Source: Hyparrhenia diplandra (Eukaryota > Streptophyta > Magnoliopsida > Poales > Poaceae). From it: a stretch of DNA of 64,000 nt. Positions within the stretch are counted from its first letter, which is position 1. Each line of letters starts with the position of its first letter. Both the position numbers and the translations under genes were made by a program. Below the pieces are notes generated by a model. It did not search any database. It had not been told where the DNA came from and saw only the letters and a program-made list of their open reading frames with translations. Where the stretch lies: NCBI GenBank assembly GCA_015847255.1, contig JADLZK010009021.1, forward strand, positions 62,001 to 126,000, read 5' to 3'. This document shows, one piece after another, positions 1-11,193 of this stretch.

Positions 1-236
1 TTTTCTAATTTTAAAGTAAAAATTGTTTCCATGATCCTATGTTTTTAAAACATGTACCGGTTAAAGCAACGTGACCAAAATTAAGTTTTTAAGATCAACA
101 AAGAAACATGCATAATAATTAATCTATAAGATTCTCATGCTAATGAGTTAAAACGTGTGTCAAGACATGATGTCAAGTTTGGTTAAACGATGTTGGAACT
201 CAAAACATGATCGTTGAATTTTTAAACTAAAATAAC

Positions 237-267
237 CCCGTAGCAACGCACGGGCATTTTTTACTAG
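237..267 (+). mobile_element. Helitron 3' terminus
   Basis: The end shows the two marks of a Helitron 3' terminus: a short GC hairpin (CCCGT, spacer, ACGGG) and, a few T residues later, CTAG followed by the host T. The same terminus occurs at 1494-1522, so both belong to one family. The 5' end (TC) of this copy lies outside the window or cannot be recognised. No helicase gene is seen, so it is a non-autonomous copy. Confidence 0.65.
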
Positions 268-1493
268 TACTTAATATAAAAGAGAAAATTTCCCGTTCAC
301 CTTTTTTTTCTTTTGCCTGCCGCTATATGGGCCTTAATTGGTCTTGTTGACCGCTGACCGAGTTTGTTTGTTACTCTGATTTTCCTAAGCCGAAAGGCGG
401 CTGCTGTGATTCGGGTGGTTAGCGCCGAGACGGACTCACCCGTGAAAGCAAAGCAAACAGCTGCATCCATCGGAGCTACAGCAGATGCCTTGTGTTGTTG
501 TTGCGAACAGAGAGATGAGCCTTCACTGTCACTCACATCACTGACCGCGGGCCGGGAGAGAATGCCATGCATATATAGGAGTAAAAATCTATGTGTGTGT
601 GTGTCCGATAGAGGCACACTCCTATGTCGATCGTGCCTGTAGGATATGGACCGGACCCGCCACGATTCATTAGCCGTGCTCCCTCCAGAACCAAAGATTA
701 ATTTATTATTAAGCAACGACTAAATGGATGCTTGATGTACATCACCGGATTGTTTAGTATAGTACCGTATTGTTTTTGTAGCTACGAAAAAGCCAGATCA
801 AATATGTCGTCCGATCTCACCCATCGGAGTTGGGAGGAGAGGTGCATGGGCTTGAGCCAGCGTTTAAGGCCCATATATGGGTGAATCTTCATCAGGGATG
901 AAAACGGATCGGATCTGAAAGGATATTGTCGGATTCGGATTCAAACACGAATCGGAACCGAAATCAAGGCCATCATGATTTAGATCGAGATCAAATACAT
1001 AGCAAATCTAGGCCACGCCTCATCGCGTCCCAAGACCGCTACTCACCGGACAGCCTGTCGCCGTCACCAGCTAGATGGTGGCTGATGCTAACTGCTCCTA
1101 TCCGCTCCTGAGTATCTCTATGGAGGGCAGCTAGCTGCCACGCTGCTATGCGTGGGAATGAGAAAAGAAAATGGGAAGGTTGATTCATCACATTACTTTG
1201 CTATTAGGGTTCCCCGTCTTGGATTGGTAATGGGTCAAGGGCTCCAACAGGCGGCGCGTATGGAGCACCAACCATGGGCCTCTACTGGGTCGTTTCGCTT
1301 TTACTGCTAAAATCGAGTTTTTCATTTTTTTCAGAATTTAAATTCGCTCAAAAAAAAAGTTTAGGTGTCCAGGCTAATTTATTTCTTATCCCAAATATGA
1401 TAGCAATCCAAAACAACAAATCCTACCTCGATACGCTTCCGGTGGAGATGAATACCAAATAAAACCATATCGAGACACCGCCCATGGACCAAC
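268..1493. other. non-coding stretch, no gene recognised
   Basis: Reading frames here are short on both strands and resemble nothing known. A short GT microsatellite sits near 590-605. The right part (from roughly 1190) is probably the body of the Helitron ending at 1522, but its 5' end could not be placed. Confidence 0.4.
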
Positions 1494-1522
1494 CCGTAGC
1501 AACGCACGGGCATTTTTACTAG
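1494..1522 (+). mobile_element. Helitron 3' terminus, second copy of the family
   Basis: The same hairpin (CCCGT AGCAACGC ACGGG), T-run and CTAG-T end as at 237-267, almost base for base. Two ends of one family 1.25 kb apart, in the same orientation, mean either two independent insertions or one element duplicated with its surroundings. Confidence 0.65.
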
Positions 1523-1630
1523 TAAAATAAAAATCAAATAAATACTATTATCTCATAGGAGGTAATAGATGACCGTGACCGTTTGATCGGAATAAATGAG
1601 CGGTCCACGGTCATTTGGGATACTGCGTAG

Positions 1631-1936
1631 CAATTGCCATGTACAACTCAAGCTACACACCAAGGTACATGTCTCAGTACAGCTCATTCGGCATGCAAGA
1701 GAACAATTCCTTTGGACAGCGCGATAGCTTCTCGAGATTCGATTCCTTCACGAGCAATGCTGACAACGGTGGCAATGACACCTTTGCCAGGTTTGATTCT
1801 TTCCGCACCACTTCAGATCAGGGTGGGGGCAACAGCTTCATGAGGTATGATTCCATGAACAGCTTCATGAGGTATGATTCCATGAACAGCTTCATGAGGT
1901 ATGATTCCATGAACCTCAGCAACGATTTGAAAAAGG
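1631..1936 (+). pseudogene. exon fragment resembling the C-terminal tail of a plant EH-domain (EPS15/Pan1-like) endocytic protein
   Basis: The frame from an acceptor-like CGTAG to a donor-like AAAAAG|GTAACC encodes a serine- and aspartate-rich tail built of repeated 'RFDSF/RYDSM' units: SFSRFDSF, TFARFDSF, then NSFMRYDSM three times. Such F-x-R-F/Y-D-S-F/M repeats are what I recall from the C-terminal region of plant AtEH1/Pan1 proteins, which act in clathrin-mediated endocytosis. No EH domain, coiled coil or DPFG end is present, so this is a gene fragment and not a working gene. The ATG at 1639 lies inside the frame. The sequence just 3' of it (1908-2080) recurs downstream of NLR copy 1, so the fragment travels with the NLR duplication. 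It could also be an exon of an unrelated repeat protein. Family assignment is from memory of the motif pattern. Confidence 0.4.
1831..1911 (+). repeat. three perfect 27-bp tandem repeats in frame
   Basis: Three identical 27-base units starting AACAGCTTCATGAGG run head to tail without a mismatch. Each encodes NSFMRYDSM. Identity at synonymous sites shows recent expansion, or slippage, of one unit. Confidence 0.9.
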
Positions 1937-2080
1937 TAACCTTATTCTGAGAGCCACACTGTTAAGGGTCCTTCTCTAGCTTGCTTCTTTTCTGCAGAGA
2001 GTATTTTAGGCTATGCAATGCGTTGCCAAGAAATTCCTCTTTGGTAGCTGTGAGGACACTTTTGAGAAGCCAGGCGTACA
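1908..2080. repeat. segment duplicated at 18927-19090
   Basis: From AACCTCAGCAACG onward, through GGTAACCTTATTCTGA and to GAGGACACTT, this stretch matches 18927-19090 with few differences. One copy lies 5' and the other 3' of NLR copy 1. They are therefore probably borders of an old tandem duplication unit. Confidence 0.8.
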
Positions 2081-2740
2081 GCATATGCATTTCGAAGCAT
2101 ACTGACTGACCGTGACACTGACACGATTAACTGATCACCATGTTGTACTTAATTACGTACTAATCTTGGGTTGGGGTGTTGATGTTCAGGACATATTTAT
2201 TAGCTACGTGGAAAGAGAAAGCGTTGATGGACAGTCTGTCCCTCGCCACTCGCGCCCGGAAGACGAGCGAGGCTTTGTAACGTTAATTAAAATGAATAAA
2301 TAAACACGCGTTTAAAAGGCAAAGTGTTGATTAAACACGCGTTTCATGAAAGTGACCTATGGATCCGCGCATTTCATGTACACCCACCCACCTACCCCAA
2401 AGCTGCGCTGCATGCATATGTGCGCACGCGGGACGCACAAAATGAATTGCACTAGCCGCCGAGGGCAATGAACAAGAGTTGTTGTTGCGTTCACCAATCG
2501 CCATGAGGGTAATATGAAAAACTATTAGAGTACCTGCTGTTTATTGATGCTATAGTTGGAACAATGTGAGAACTAACGTGCTAGTAGTAGTACTTATAGG
2601 TGGATTCGTTATAAATTGAGCTGGCGCATTCACTTTATGTAAAGCGCTCGGTTGGCAAAAGATTAACAATGTGTACACTTTCATTTTTGAGGAAAAACAG
2701 TGTGTACACTTGCTACTTTGCAGCTGATCAACCTCAAATT
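2081..2740. other. upstream region of NLR copy 1
   Basis: No gene is seen. Close to the gene the motif GTGTACACTT occurs twice (about 2670 and 2702). A TATA-like box follows at 2741. Confidence 0.4.
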
Positions 2741-2746
2741 TATAAG
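2741..2746 (+). promoter_or_regulatory. TATA-like box of NLR copy 1
   Basis: TATAAG, preceded by AAATT, lies 124 bases before the ATG at 2865. That would give a 5' leader of about 95 bases. The leader sequence AGGAGAGTGAAAC is shared with NLR copy 2, but the position of the TATA-like box is not conserved there, so this is tentative. Confidence 0.3.
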
Positions 2747-2864
2747 CCCTGTCCAGGCGCGCAGTCGGTACACAGCTCGGAGCCCTAGCCGCACGTCACC
2801 AGAAACACAAACACATCAGGAGAGTGAAACTAGCTGAGAGAGCTAGACCACCAACCAAGCAACC

Positions 2865-4189
2865 ATGGCGGAGTTCTCTCTTGGGTTGACCAAGACGGCG
2901 GTGGAGGGGACGCTGAGCTTGGTCAAGTCGGCCATAGAGGAGGAGAAGAAGCTGAGGGACAAGGTACAGAACGACCTGGTGTTCATTACCGGGGAGTTTG
3001 AGGTCATGCAGTCCTTCCTACAGGACGCCAGCAGGGAGCATGCAAGGAATAACAAGGTTACGCTGACCTTGGTGAGGCAGCTCCGCACCCTGGCATTCGA
3101 CGTCGAGGACTGCGTCGAGTACGTCATCCACCTTGACCTTGACAAGTCCTCCATTTGGGGGCCCTGCGGCGTCTGTGGCAAATGGTCAACTGCCGCGCGC
3201 CACCGCTGCCCCTGGACGTCGCGGTGGCCGACATCAAGCAGCTCAAGGCCAGGGTGGAGCATGTTAGCCAGAGAAACATGCGCTACAACCTCATCCTCCA
3301 CGACTCCAACAACAACAATAAGCAGCAGCCCGCGGTCACTACTGTCATGCCGCCGCTGCCGGCAGAGCAGCCGCTGGATGCCACCGCCTGCCCATCGTCA
3401 GCGCGAAAGTTCCACATCCTACGCGATGCGTGGGAAGCTACTGGCAAGTGGCACAACAACTTGTGTAGCGCCCCTAGAGGTCAAGATGAAGACGAAGGTA
3501 AATGTTTCGGCCCTGTTCGCTTGTTCTTGTTTCAGCTTGTTTCAGCTTATTCTCTCTCATAGAATGCTATTGAATTCAGTCGAAGTCAGCCGGCTTATAG
3601 GTCAGCGCGAAAACATGTGTAACCTCCGAGAGTTGATCGCCCCTGAAGGTGAATGTGAAGATGATGGAGACCTTCACGTCATCTCCCTTTGGGGAAGCAG
3701 TATAGGAGGTTGTGCTGATCTTGGGATTATCTCCATCATTAGGAAGGCCTATCGTGACCCAAAAATCTGCGAAAAATTCAAAAACCATGCCTGGGTGAAG
3801 CTGATGCATCCCTTCAGCCAGGATGAGTTTGTAAAGAGCTTGCTGGCTCAATTCTCTGTGAACAGAGGCTCTCACGAATCAAAAGCAGCAGGCCTGGATT
3901 TCAGCTTGACAAGGGTGAAAGAAGCAGAAGTTACGGAAGCAGACAGACTCATGAAAGCTAAGCTCATGGAGCAAAGGTATCTCGTTGTCTTGGAAGATTT
4001 ATTCACGTTGGAAGAGTGGGATGTGATCAGAATGTACCTGCCCAACAATAAGAACGGTAGCCGGATAGTCGTGTCCACGCCACAATTAGGGATTGCCCTT
4101 CTCTGCACTGGGGAGGCATACCAAGTATCCGAGCTCAGAAACATCTCCGGTGATAACCAATTTCTTTGTGCCTTCTCCAAAAAGAAAAG
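2865..4189 (+). pseudogene. NLR copy 1, exon A: Rx-type coiled coil plus degenerate first NB module (Pib-like)
   Basis: This is the first exon of an intracellular immune receptor. The start ACCATGG has good context. Residues 1-95 form an Rx_N coiled-coil domain with the DVEDCVEYV motif. The frame then breaks at the G-run 3157-3161: the family sequence continues in another frame (APPLPLDVAVADIK, then KARVEHVSQRN) up to about 3470. A small transposon-like insert (3509-3600) follows. The first NB module resumes at about 3600: VISLWGSS stands where the P-loop should be and lacks GKT, AWVKLMHPF is RNBS-A, LVVLEDL is kinase 2, and GSRIVVSTP is RNBS-B. The exon ends at AAAAG|GTAACA. The order of motifs is that of the rice Pib clade, recognised from memory. 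As written the exon cannot be translated through. Paralogue: 32469-33664. Confidence 0.8.
3509..3600 (+). mobile_element. hAT-like MITE remnant inside exon A
   Basis: GGCCCTGTTCGCTTG is the usual 5' end of a grass hAT-type MITE. The 3' end (near CAGCCGGCTTAT) is decayed. The paralogue at 33075-33110 has no such insert, so it arrived after duplication. The insert is preceded by GAAG|GTAAATG and contains CTCTCTCATAG, so it might be spliced out as an intron. That is an inference. Confidence 0.4.
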
Positions 4190-4302
4190 GTAACATATGT
4201 ATTCCGAAGCACTATAATATTAGCTAGTCATAAGTGCAACGGGCTCCATTTTCAATGGCATATACTCCTTGTATCGCATAAAGGATGCAATTACCATATT
4301 TA

Positions 4303-4443
4303 GGGGCCGTTTGGTTGAGGGACTTTTTAGTCTCGGGACTAAAAAAGTCCCTAGAAATGAGACAGGGAGGACTTTTCCTCTATTAGTACCTAAAAAACTC
4401 TCTTGGATGGACTTTTTTTAAAAGTCCCTGGGACTAAAAACTA
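4303..4443 (+). mobile_element. truncated MITE in intron
   Basis: It starts GGGGCCGTTTGGTT, the terminal repeat of a common grass MITE group, followed by self-complementary GGGACT/AGTCCC stretches. The matching right terminal repeat (AACCAAACGGCCCC) is missing, so the copy is truncated. Confidence 0.5.
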
Positions 4444-6132
4444 GCAACGTGGTCCACGCAAATAACATGGGTACCCAGCTTTTTATTTATTTGTTTTTAG
4501 TTTCAGATATTTATCTAATAATTTTATTTATTTGTTTTATTTTATTTTTCTCTCAACATCCACCCCCTCTGCATCAATCGGTATAAACCCCATAGGATAT
4601 CATTGATCGATCCATTTGTTCAAAGCTATCCTTGTCTCTATTTCCTTTTCTCTTTTTCCCACTTTTATCCTATGGCTTGCAATTTTCTATTGAGGCCAAA
4701 CAGTTTTCCGTTTCCTCTCGGTGAAACTACCATGCATCAAGTCTCTCACAAATAGTTATATTCATTGGTCCCTCGTACATTTAGATTTTCAGTCAAATTA
4801 TACTTTCTCTTGTGAATTATAGTTTTCTTTTTTAACACTAAAGCATCACCGAATTTACCACAATCATGCTCATGTCTACGTTGGATCCGTTTACAAACAT
4901 TAGAGCAAATATGATCAATACATTTATGGCTCCCACATAAATAAGAAGTTGTGTGACAATGCTCATGTCTACTTTGGAACTAACATTACAGGATAATACC
5001 TTAACTTTAGACTTTTATTTAGGTGTCTATATACAAACTGCTATTTTATCATAATTGATGTGGGATATTATTTTGGTAATTATTCTGTGTAATTCGTTTG
5101 GAGACCAAGTTATTAATTTCTCATAATATTTATTCAACATTCTGTCTTTACTAATTGTGTTATACATGGACTCTTTATTTAAATATCTTTTTATTTCAAC
5201 TCGTTTATAAATCAATATCAATCGAATATGAATATATTATTATTAATACAATTGCATTGACCACCCAAAAATACATGTTTAATTGCTTCGCAAAAAAGAC
5301 AAAAGTAATAATATGGGTATCACTTATCCATTTTCCCCTGCTATGGGCTACGGGAGTGCACCTCTTGTAGAGTTGTAGGGTTCGAGGCCAAGTGCTTCTA
5401 TAATTCTATCTACCATGCATTCACTATGGCTCCTTTAATTTCCTGTCTCCTTAGGCCAATGATCGTGTTAGTCTAGACGTCATAGAAACATACTTTTTGT
5501 CCTGCTTAATTTATTTGTTGGGTCTTATAAGAGCAAACCTAATAACAGAGCCAAGTGAGTAAAGTTGTAAGACCAAGCTATACTATAGTGGTCTCTTATT
5601 TCTCTGTAATAAGAAAAACTTTTTTGATTGTTATTTTTACCCCATGTCCACCAACTCTTTTCTAATCCTCCTCACATTCATTATTTAATGTATGCCCCCC
5701 CCTACTGCATGTGCTTTTGGGCTCGGCTTGTTGCTTGCATGAGAGTTAAGGTCTCCTCTCTCATCTCTTATCTCCTCAACATTAGCATTTGCTTGATTAT
5801 AAATCAATTATTGTACTTGCTCTAAGGATACGATTTGTGTCCCTATATGGTTTGTGTCCCATATGGACTCAAGACAAAACATTATTTAATTGGTGACATA
5901 TAAAAAAACTAATAAATGTAGACTATATGTGTAGTATATATTTTTCTATCAACTAGATCTGCATAAAATCCAATGGTGCGTTTTTTTTTTTAATTAGTCC
6001 CTTAATTTTTAGTAAATATGGACCATTAGATCATCATAAAAACTGACGGTGCATACTCTTTTTTTCTAATTAATCTCGTAATTTCTAGGTCCTCTCGGCA
6101 TGGGCTCCTTTTGAGACTATAATATTAATATA

Positions 6133-6156
6133 ATAGATAAATAGATAGATAGATAT
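6133..6156. repeat. GATA microsatellite
   Basis: Short run of GATA/AATA units inside the intron. Confidence 0.8.
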
Positions 6157-6686
6157 GAATTTCATCTGCTTAATTTAATTCTTTTTCGTTAGTCAAAGCA
6201 AGTTTGATGATATGTCTGAAATGTGAAGTATCTATGGGCATGAACAAATACATTATCATAGAATTTCATAAAAACTTACGAACACAAACGGTAAAAGGTT
6301 GAAAATGTGTACTTAAATGCATTTTAGAGGATACGTTGAAAGGGGATTTGATGATCTTCCACCCATTTTCTTTATCTATTCCTTTGTTCCAGTGAGCTTA
6401 GGGTAGCTTAGATTAGCTGAGTTTAATATTATAATACAACCTAGCTATCTGAGGGTAACACATCCTATTTCTTTGTTGCTTAAGATGTTTAATAACTTGC
6501 ATTGTTGATTGGATAGACTAGGTAAGTTTGTTAGTTTTGTTAACTATTACATCATCTCATTTTGTTAAACTCTTTGTTCCAAATGGGAGCAGTGGTGGAC
6601 ACGAGATTGGTTTGGCAAACATGGTAATTACTTATGGATTGTAATTGGATTGCATCTGACTTACAAAATCGGTTTCTTCCTTGCAG

Positions 6687-7342
6687 ATGCCAATTGATAT
6701 AGGTGAATTTTACCGAATATTACTACGACGTCGTGGTGTAGTATCCGTGTGGGGGCTGATGACGACGACAAATCAAATCTCGTTGACGTATTGTACAAGG
6801 GTGTAATAAATGGTTGGTTGGAAGAAACTGAAGGGTTTGCTAACAAATCAGATCATGTTGATATGTTGTACAAGGGCATAAGAAACTGGAAGAGCACCAA
6901 AATTCTGAGGCGGGGGGTACTTTTTGAACCGATTAAACGCAGCTTTGTGGAGAAACACAGCTGGGTGGATGTACCCTGATGACCCGTTCAATTTGAAGGT
7001 TTTTGCTCAGCGCTTAATTCTGAATTGTTATTTAGGCTTCATTAATCACTCTGGGAGGATAATTGCTATGACGGGAGAGGAAGAGTTAATTCAGTGGTGT
7101 CGTGATTTTTTTTCTCTTGTGAATATAATGCTGAGCGCTACGTCGTGGTTATTAACGGTGTGCAGTCGAAGGAGCACTGGGACTTGATAGAACGTACCTT
7201 CTTATCATCCACAGAAGGTTGTATCATTGTCATCACAAAAGAAGAAAGCGTGGCCCAACATTGTGTGAAGGGTCAAACACACCTAGCGATCAACACCAAA
7301 GATTTGAAGGTGGACCCATCCATTTCTACCTTGATAGAAAAG
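6687..7342 (+). pseudogene. NLR copy 1, exon B: second NB-like module, P-loop lost
   Basis: Bounded by CTTGCAG and GAAAAG|GTAATA. The module begins with a hydrophobic strand and WG (VVSVWG) where a P-loop is expected, but no GKS/T follows. It has SWVDVP (RNBS-A region), YVVVINGVQSKEHWD (kinase 2-like) and GCIIVITKEESVAQHC (RNBS-B-like). Reading needs three frame changes: at the G-run 6751-6755, near 6975 (a TGATGA), and near 7110-7140. The first break is also present in the paralogue at 54947-54952. An internal near-repeat, VDVLYKGV and VDMLYKGI, shows a small duplication within the module. It probably no longer binds nucleotide. Confidence 0.75.
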
Positions 7343-7427
7343 GTAATAAAAAAACAGTAGTATATTATATATATAGCCCCTTCATTATCATATAACTATA
7401 TGAAATTTGTAATTTTATAACCTGCAG

Positions 7428-8074
7428 GGTTGTTGGCACTATGAAATTAAAGGAACAAAGGGTCGCTTGTTCTATGACAGAAGGAAAGATGCACGAGAAT
7501 GGACCAACAAATTTAAAGATGTTGGTGGTATTATTGATCCAGATGTAGAATATAATCACGGATTTCATGTATTCACGGTGGAGGCGGTGGAGGGAATGAG
7601 ACTTTTCAAAAAGGTGTCCTCAGGCATGCGTACTATGATGCATTATTTCGACAACATACTATTGGAGGAGAAAAGATTAGAGAACGCCGCTGCATCTGGG
7701 TGGACTCGTTGGACATTTTTTGGGAGGGTTATTTGACAGACTTCTCCTGCCGCTTACTTCTGGAATTTTATTCCGATAATCCTAAAGCCAAGGAATCCCT
7801 AGCAGTTGATCTGATGGAAGACAATCTTGATGTGGACCCGATTGAATTATGTCGTTGTTTGCTTGGTAGGGAAGATTGCTTGGTTGTCATCAGTGGTCTG
7901 CCGTCCACGGCCGCCTGGGATTCCATCAAGGACACCTTATTTTCTGATCAGCCGCATTCTAGAAGCATTATCATCATTGTGTCTCTTAGGATGAGCGCCA
8001 AGGAGGAAAAAAACTTTTATGATAGAACTAAGGCGCTGCGGCTGGGTACCGAACAAGGTCGTCTCATAGACATG
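7428..8074 (+). pseudogene. NLR copy 1, exon C: third NB-like module, degenerate
   Basis: Bounded by CCTGCAG and CATG|GTTAGT. It begins GCWHYEIKGTKGRLFYDRRKDA, a conserved linker also found in copy 2. The nucleotide-binding loop has decayed. After a frame change near 7610-7640 the typical strand LLLEFYSDNPKAKE, kinase 2-like CLVVISGLPS and RNBS-B-like SRSIIIIVSL follow. This frameshift is private to copy 1; the paralogue at 56495 reads through the region. The 85-base intron before this exon contrasts with 992 bases in copy 2. Confidence 0.75.
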
Positions 8075-8748
8075 GTTAGTTATCTTGGATCCATTTCATC
8101 GGCTTAATTTAATTCATAAAATATATACAAATTGGTCACGAATTTGTTTTCTTCCTTACTGCATTGGTGTTTAATTAATTGCATGCATGATATGATCGAG
8201 TGCCTTTATTTTGGGGTGGGATGAATCGGAGCTAATAATATACTGGTCTGCCTGCCTTTAATTTCGTCTCCACTAGCTGTGTTGTACGTGCTGTGTCATC
8301 TATTAAGGCATGTACAACCTACAGACGGGGTTTGTCTTTACGGGCCTCGAATCTATCGTACAAACATGTATAAAGACAAGCCATACAACCCGCGAGACGA
8401 GACACTGTCTCTAAACTATTTAATACACGCGCACACTTGATTGGTAGAGAAGATGCTTCGAGTAGGCAGCTCCTATGAGGGGTTATTGTTGTTGTCTATA
8501 TCTAGTCTAGTTTAAACTTAGCTACAATTTGTTGTCCGTTGATATGGTGAGTGCACAACATCCCTGAAATAAATAGTAATATAAAAAAAAAGAACCCGCC
8601 GATACTGACACATGCTTTTTGCTTCCCGGCAAATATATGCTGCCGTAAGTACGTGGACACCATAGCATGATGGGTCACGTTTTAGTTTGTTATCCTCAAG
8701 GGCCCCGGTCGGGGACAGGTAATTTAACAACTATCTTATTACTCGCAG

Positions 8749-9359
8749 GAATACCAACGTATGTTTTCTAGCAAAAAAGATACCAAGACGCAATCCAATG
8801 GAAGGAAAGGTGCCAACTCGTTGGGCGTGACAGCGAAGTGGATAGGCTTGGCAGTTTTCTGTACACACAAAAGAGTTTTCTCTCGGTATGGGGAATACCC
8901 GGTGTTGGCAAATCAAGTATTGTGAGGACCGTTTATTACAACGAAATTGCTGAACCATTGGGTGGAAATTACGAAGCATTTGCTTGGGTGGACGTTCCCA
9001 ATCCGTTCAATTTGACTGAATTTGCTTGGCGCTTACTTCTCGATTTCTATTCCGATGATCCTCAAGCCAAGGAAACTGCAGTAGTTAGTATGGTGGAAGA
9101 AGGCCGCCACGTCCCGATTCGAGAGTGCTGTAAGATCCTCCGTACTGGAATATGTTTGGTTGTCATGGATGGTTTGCGCTCCAAGCAAGACTGGGATTTG
9201 ATCAAAGCCACCTTCCTACCTGAGCGCATCGAAGGTACTATTATAGTCATCACAGATGAAGAAGAAGTTGCAATGCATTGTGTGGAAAACGAGAAGAAAC
9301 AAGTAATCAACATCACACGTCTCGAAGCTAATGTCGCACTTAGCCTCGTCTTTGAAAAG
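8749..9359 (+). pseudogene. NLR copy 1, exon D: fourth NB module with intact P-loop
   Basis: The only module of copy 1 with a complete Walker A motif, GIPGVGKSS, preceded by QLVGRDSEVDRL. AFAWVDVPNPF (RNBS-A region), CLVVMDGLRSKQDWD (kinase 2; the Walker B aspartate is present) and GTIIVITDEEE (RNBS-B) follow. It ends FEK|GTGTGT, in phase with exon E. From 8785 to the donor the frame is open. Compared with copy 2, one base is missing in the A-run 8773-8778, so the first ten codons after the splice acceptor are out of frame. If that is a sequencing error, this is an intact NB domain; if not, the exon is dead. Confidence 0.8.
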
Positions 9360-9659
9360 GTGTGTTTACTCCCCTAAACAGTCTTTCTAATGTCCATTCA
9401 CTTAATCATGCATACTACCAATATCATGTTCACCATCAGCGTTCCATAATCCAAGTCGTCCAACATTATCTTACTATTACTAATCGGAGGTTCCAACGTA
9501 AATTCTCACCGGATGTGCTAGAAAGAGAGAGAGCCTTAGAAATCCTCACAATAATCAGAAATATCTTGCCTTTAATTTGGTGCACTCTAATCATCGTCAT
9601 AGATAATAACCATTATATCTATTTCGTTTTATGGAAAATTAACAACATTTGCCATTATG

Positions 9660-9925
9660 AAAAATACATAAAGTAGCCCCTAAAATTGCACCTAAATTAC
9701 ACACCTTTGCCATTATGAAAGTTAATTCAGAATAACCCCTAAATTTATATCTAAATTACCCACCACTACCATTATAACAATAATTAAAAATAACCCCTAA
9801 ATTTGTATCTAAATTGCCCTTATCCGTCATAATGAAAGATAATTCGCTAAATTTGCATCTAAAATAATCATATTTACCGATAATCAAAGACAATTCAAAA
9901 TAACCTTTAATTTTATCTAAATTAT
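9660..9925. repeat. degenerate AT-rich tandem repeat, about 60-65 bp unit
   Basis: Units of the type TAACCCCTAAATTTRTATC / TAAATTACCCACC / CCATTATRAAAG repeat about four times. The same repeat continues at 13385-13480 (TTTTTGCCATTATGAAAGAT), so the gypsy element 9926-13384 landed inside the array. Confidence 0.65.
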
Positions 9926-10370
9926 TGTCACCCGCTAGGGCGGTTTGGCGATTTGCGAGGGGCGTAGCGTGGTGGTCTTGGGGCCGTGGTGGCGGGGGCG
10001 CGGCGGGGCGGCGCGAGGGCGAGGGAGAGAGCGAGAGAGCGAAGGATTTTCTTTATTTCTTTTCTTAATCCAATGACTTACGTCCTTCCTACATTTATAG
10101 TCCCTATTGGACTTGCAAACCAAGCAATCCTAGGAGGTTTCATAGATTGGACATTGGACTACCTCTTTCCAAACAAAAACGATATCTTATCCTAACCAAA
10201 CTCAAATATTCTTTATTCCTAAAATATTGTTATTCCCTAATTATCGAAAAATAACCGCACGAAGGTGGTGGCGGCCCTTAGCGTCGGCGCGCCCGGAGGG
10301 TGGCTCCCCCACGGCGCGCCCTCCGGGCCAGACGCCCATGCGCCGGGCCGAGCCATCCTGGGCTATGACA
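9926..10370 (-). repeat. 3' LTR of the gypsy element at 9926-13384
   Basis: Aligns with 12941-13384. It contains GC-rich ends and an AT-rich centre. Confidence 0.75.
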
Positions 10371-11193
10371 TCTCTCTCCCTTCTCCGGCCGGCGCATCCT
10401 CGCTTGGGATGAAGGTCTACTCTATGACGCCGTTCGGGGAGCATTCGACCCGGGGATGATAGCTTCCATGCGTAGCGCCACCGCCCCTAGACCGGGTTGG
10501 CAATGATTATGTTGTGGCGGGTGCACTCCGGTGCAAACTCTAGGCAGTAGAGGAGGTTGCCAATGTAGCCGTAATAGACGTAGCTGTAGAGGGCGTGCCC
10601 TTGTGGTGTTGTGGTTTTGCCAACATGCAGCAAGTAGTAGATTACGCAGTGATGCCTGCGACGAGGTGTTGATGAAGCATGTCGCCGGGCGGGCTCTTGA
10701 GGTGCATGAAGCAATCGTTGAGGGGTGGTGTGATGTAGACCGGTACTTGACGCCAGATGGTCGCTTCCGTGCGTGTCGATGGTGAAGCTGCAAGGTTAAG
10801 CATGGTACCGAACATGAACGAGCCGTGTCATACACGCTTGGGGATAGCTGGCGGCGGCGCCGGGTGGTGTTGTAGGCGATATAGACGTTGTCAACGCTGA
10901 AGAACTGCCAGTCCATGTTGTCGACAAAGACAACACATGCGGCGCCGATGGTGTGGCGGCGTGGCCACGCTCCACCGAGGAGGACAGCCGTTGGGGTGAA
11001 GGCCGCGGGGGATGATCTGTAGGCGCCGACAACGAGGAGGTTGGTGCATCGGGGGGCCTCCCTGGAGTAGAGCTTGTAGGAGATCCGGTAGGAGTGGCGA
11101 CGATGTGGGCAAGTAGAAGCGCCGTCGAAGATGATGAATTCGCCCCTCGACCCGTCCATGCTGGTGCCACCGTGCCCATTGTGACATCGAGGG

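Larger units (their letters stand above)
4190..6686 (+). other. intron between exons A and B of NLR copy 1
   Basis: AT-rich intron, GTAACA at its start and CTTGCAG at its end. Parts of 4810-5110 and 6230-6660 align with the intron of copy 2 (33740-33980 and 54244-54600), which shows that the two genes are paralogues along their introns as well. No coding content seen. A locally repeated segment (ATTAGTCCCTTAATTTTTAG and a diverged second copy) lies at 5960-6090. Confidence 0.7.
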
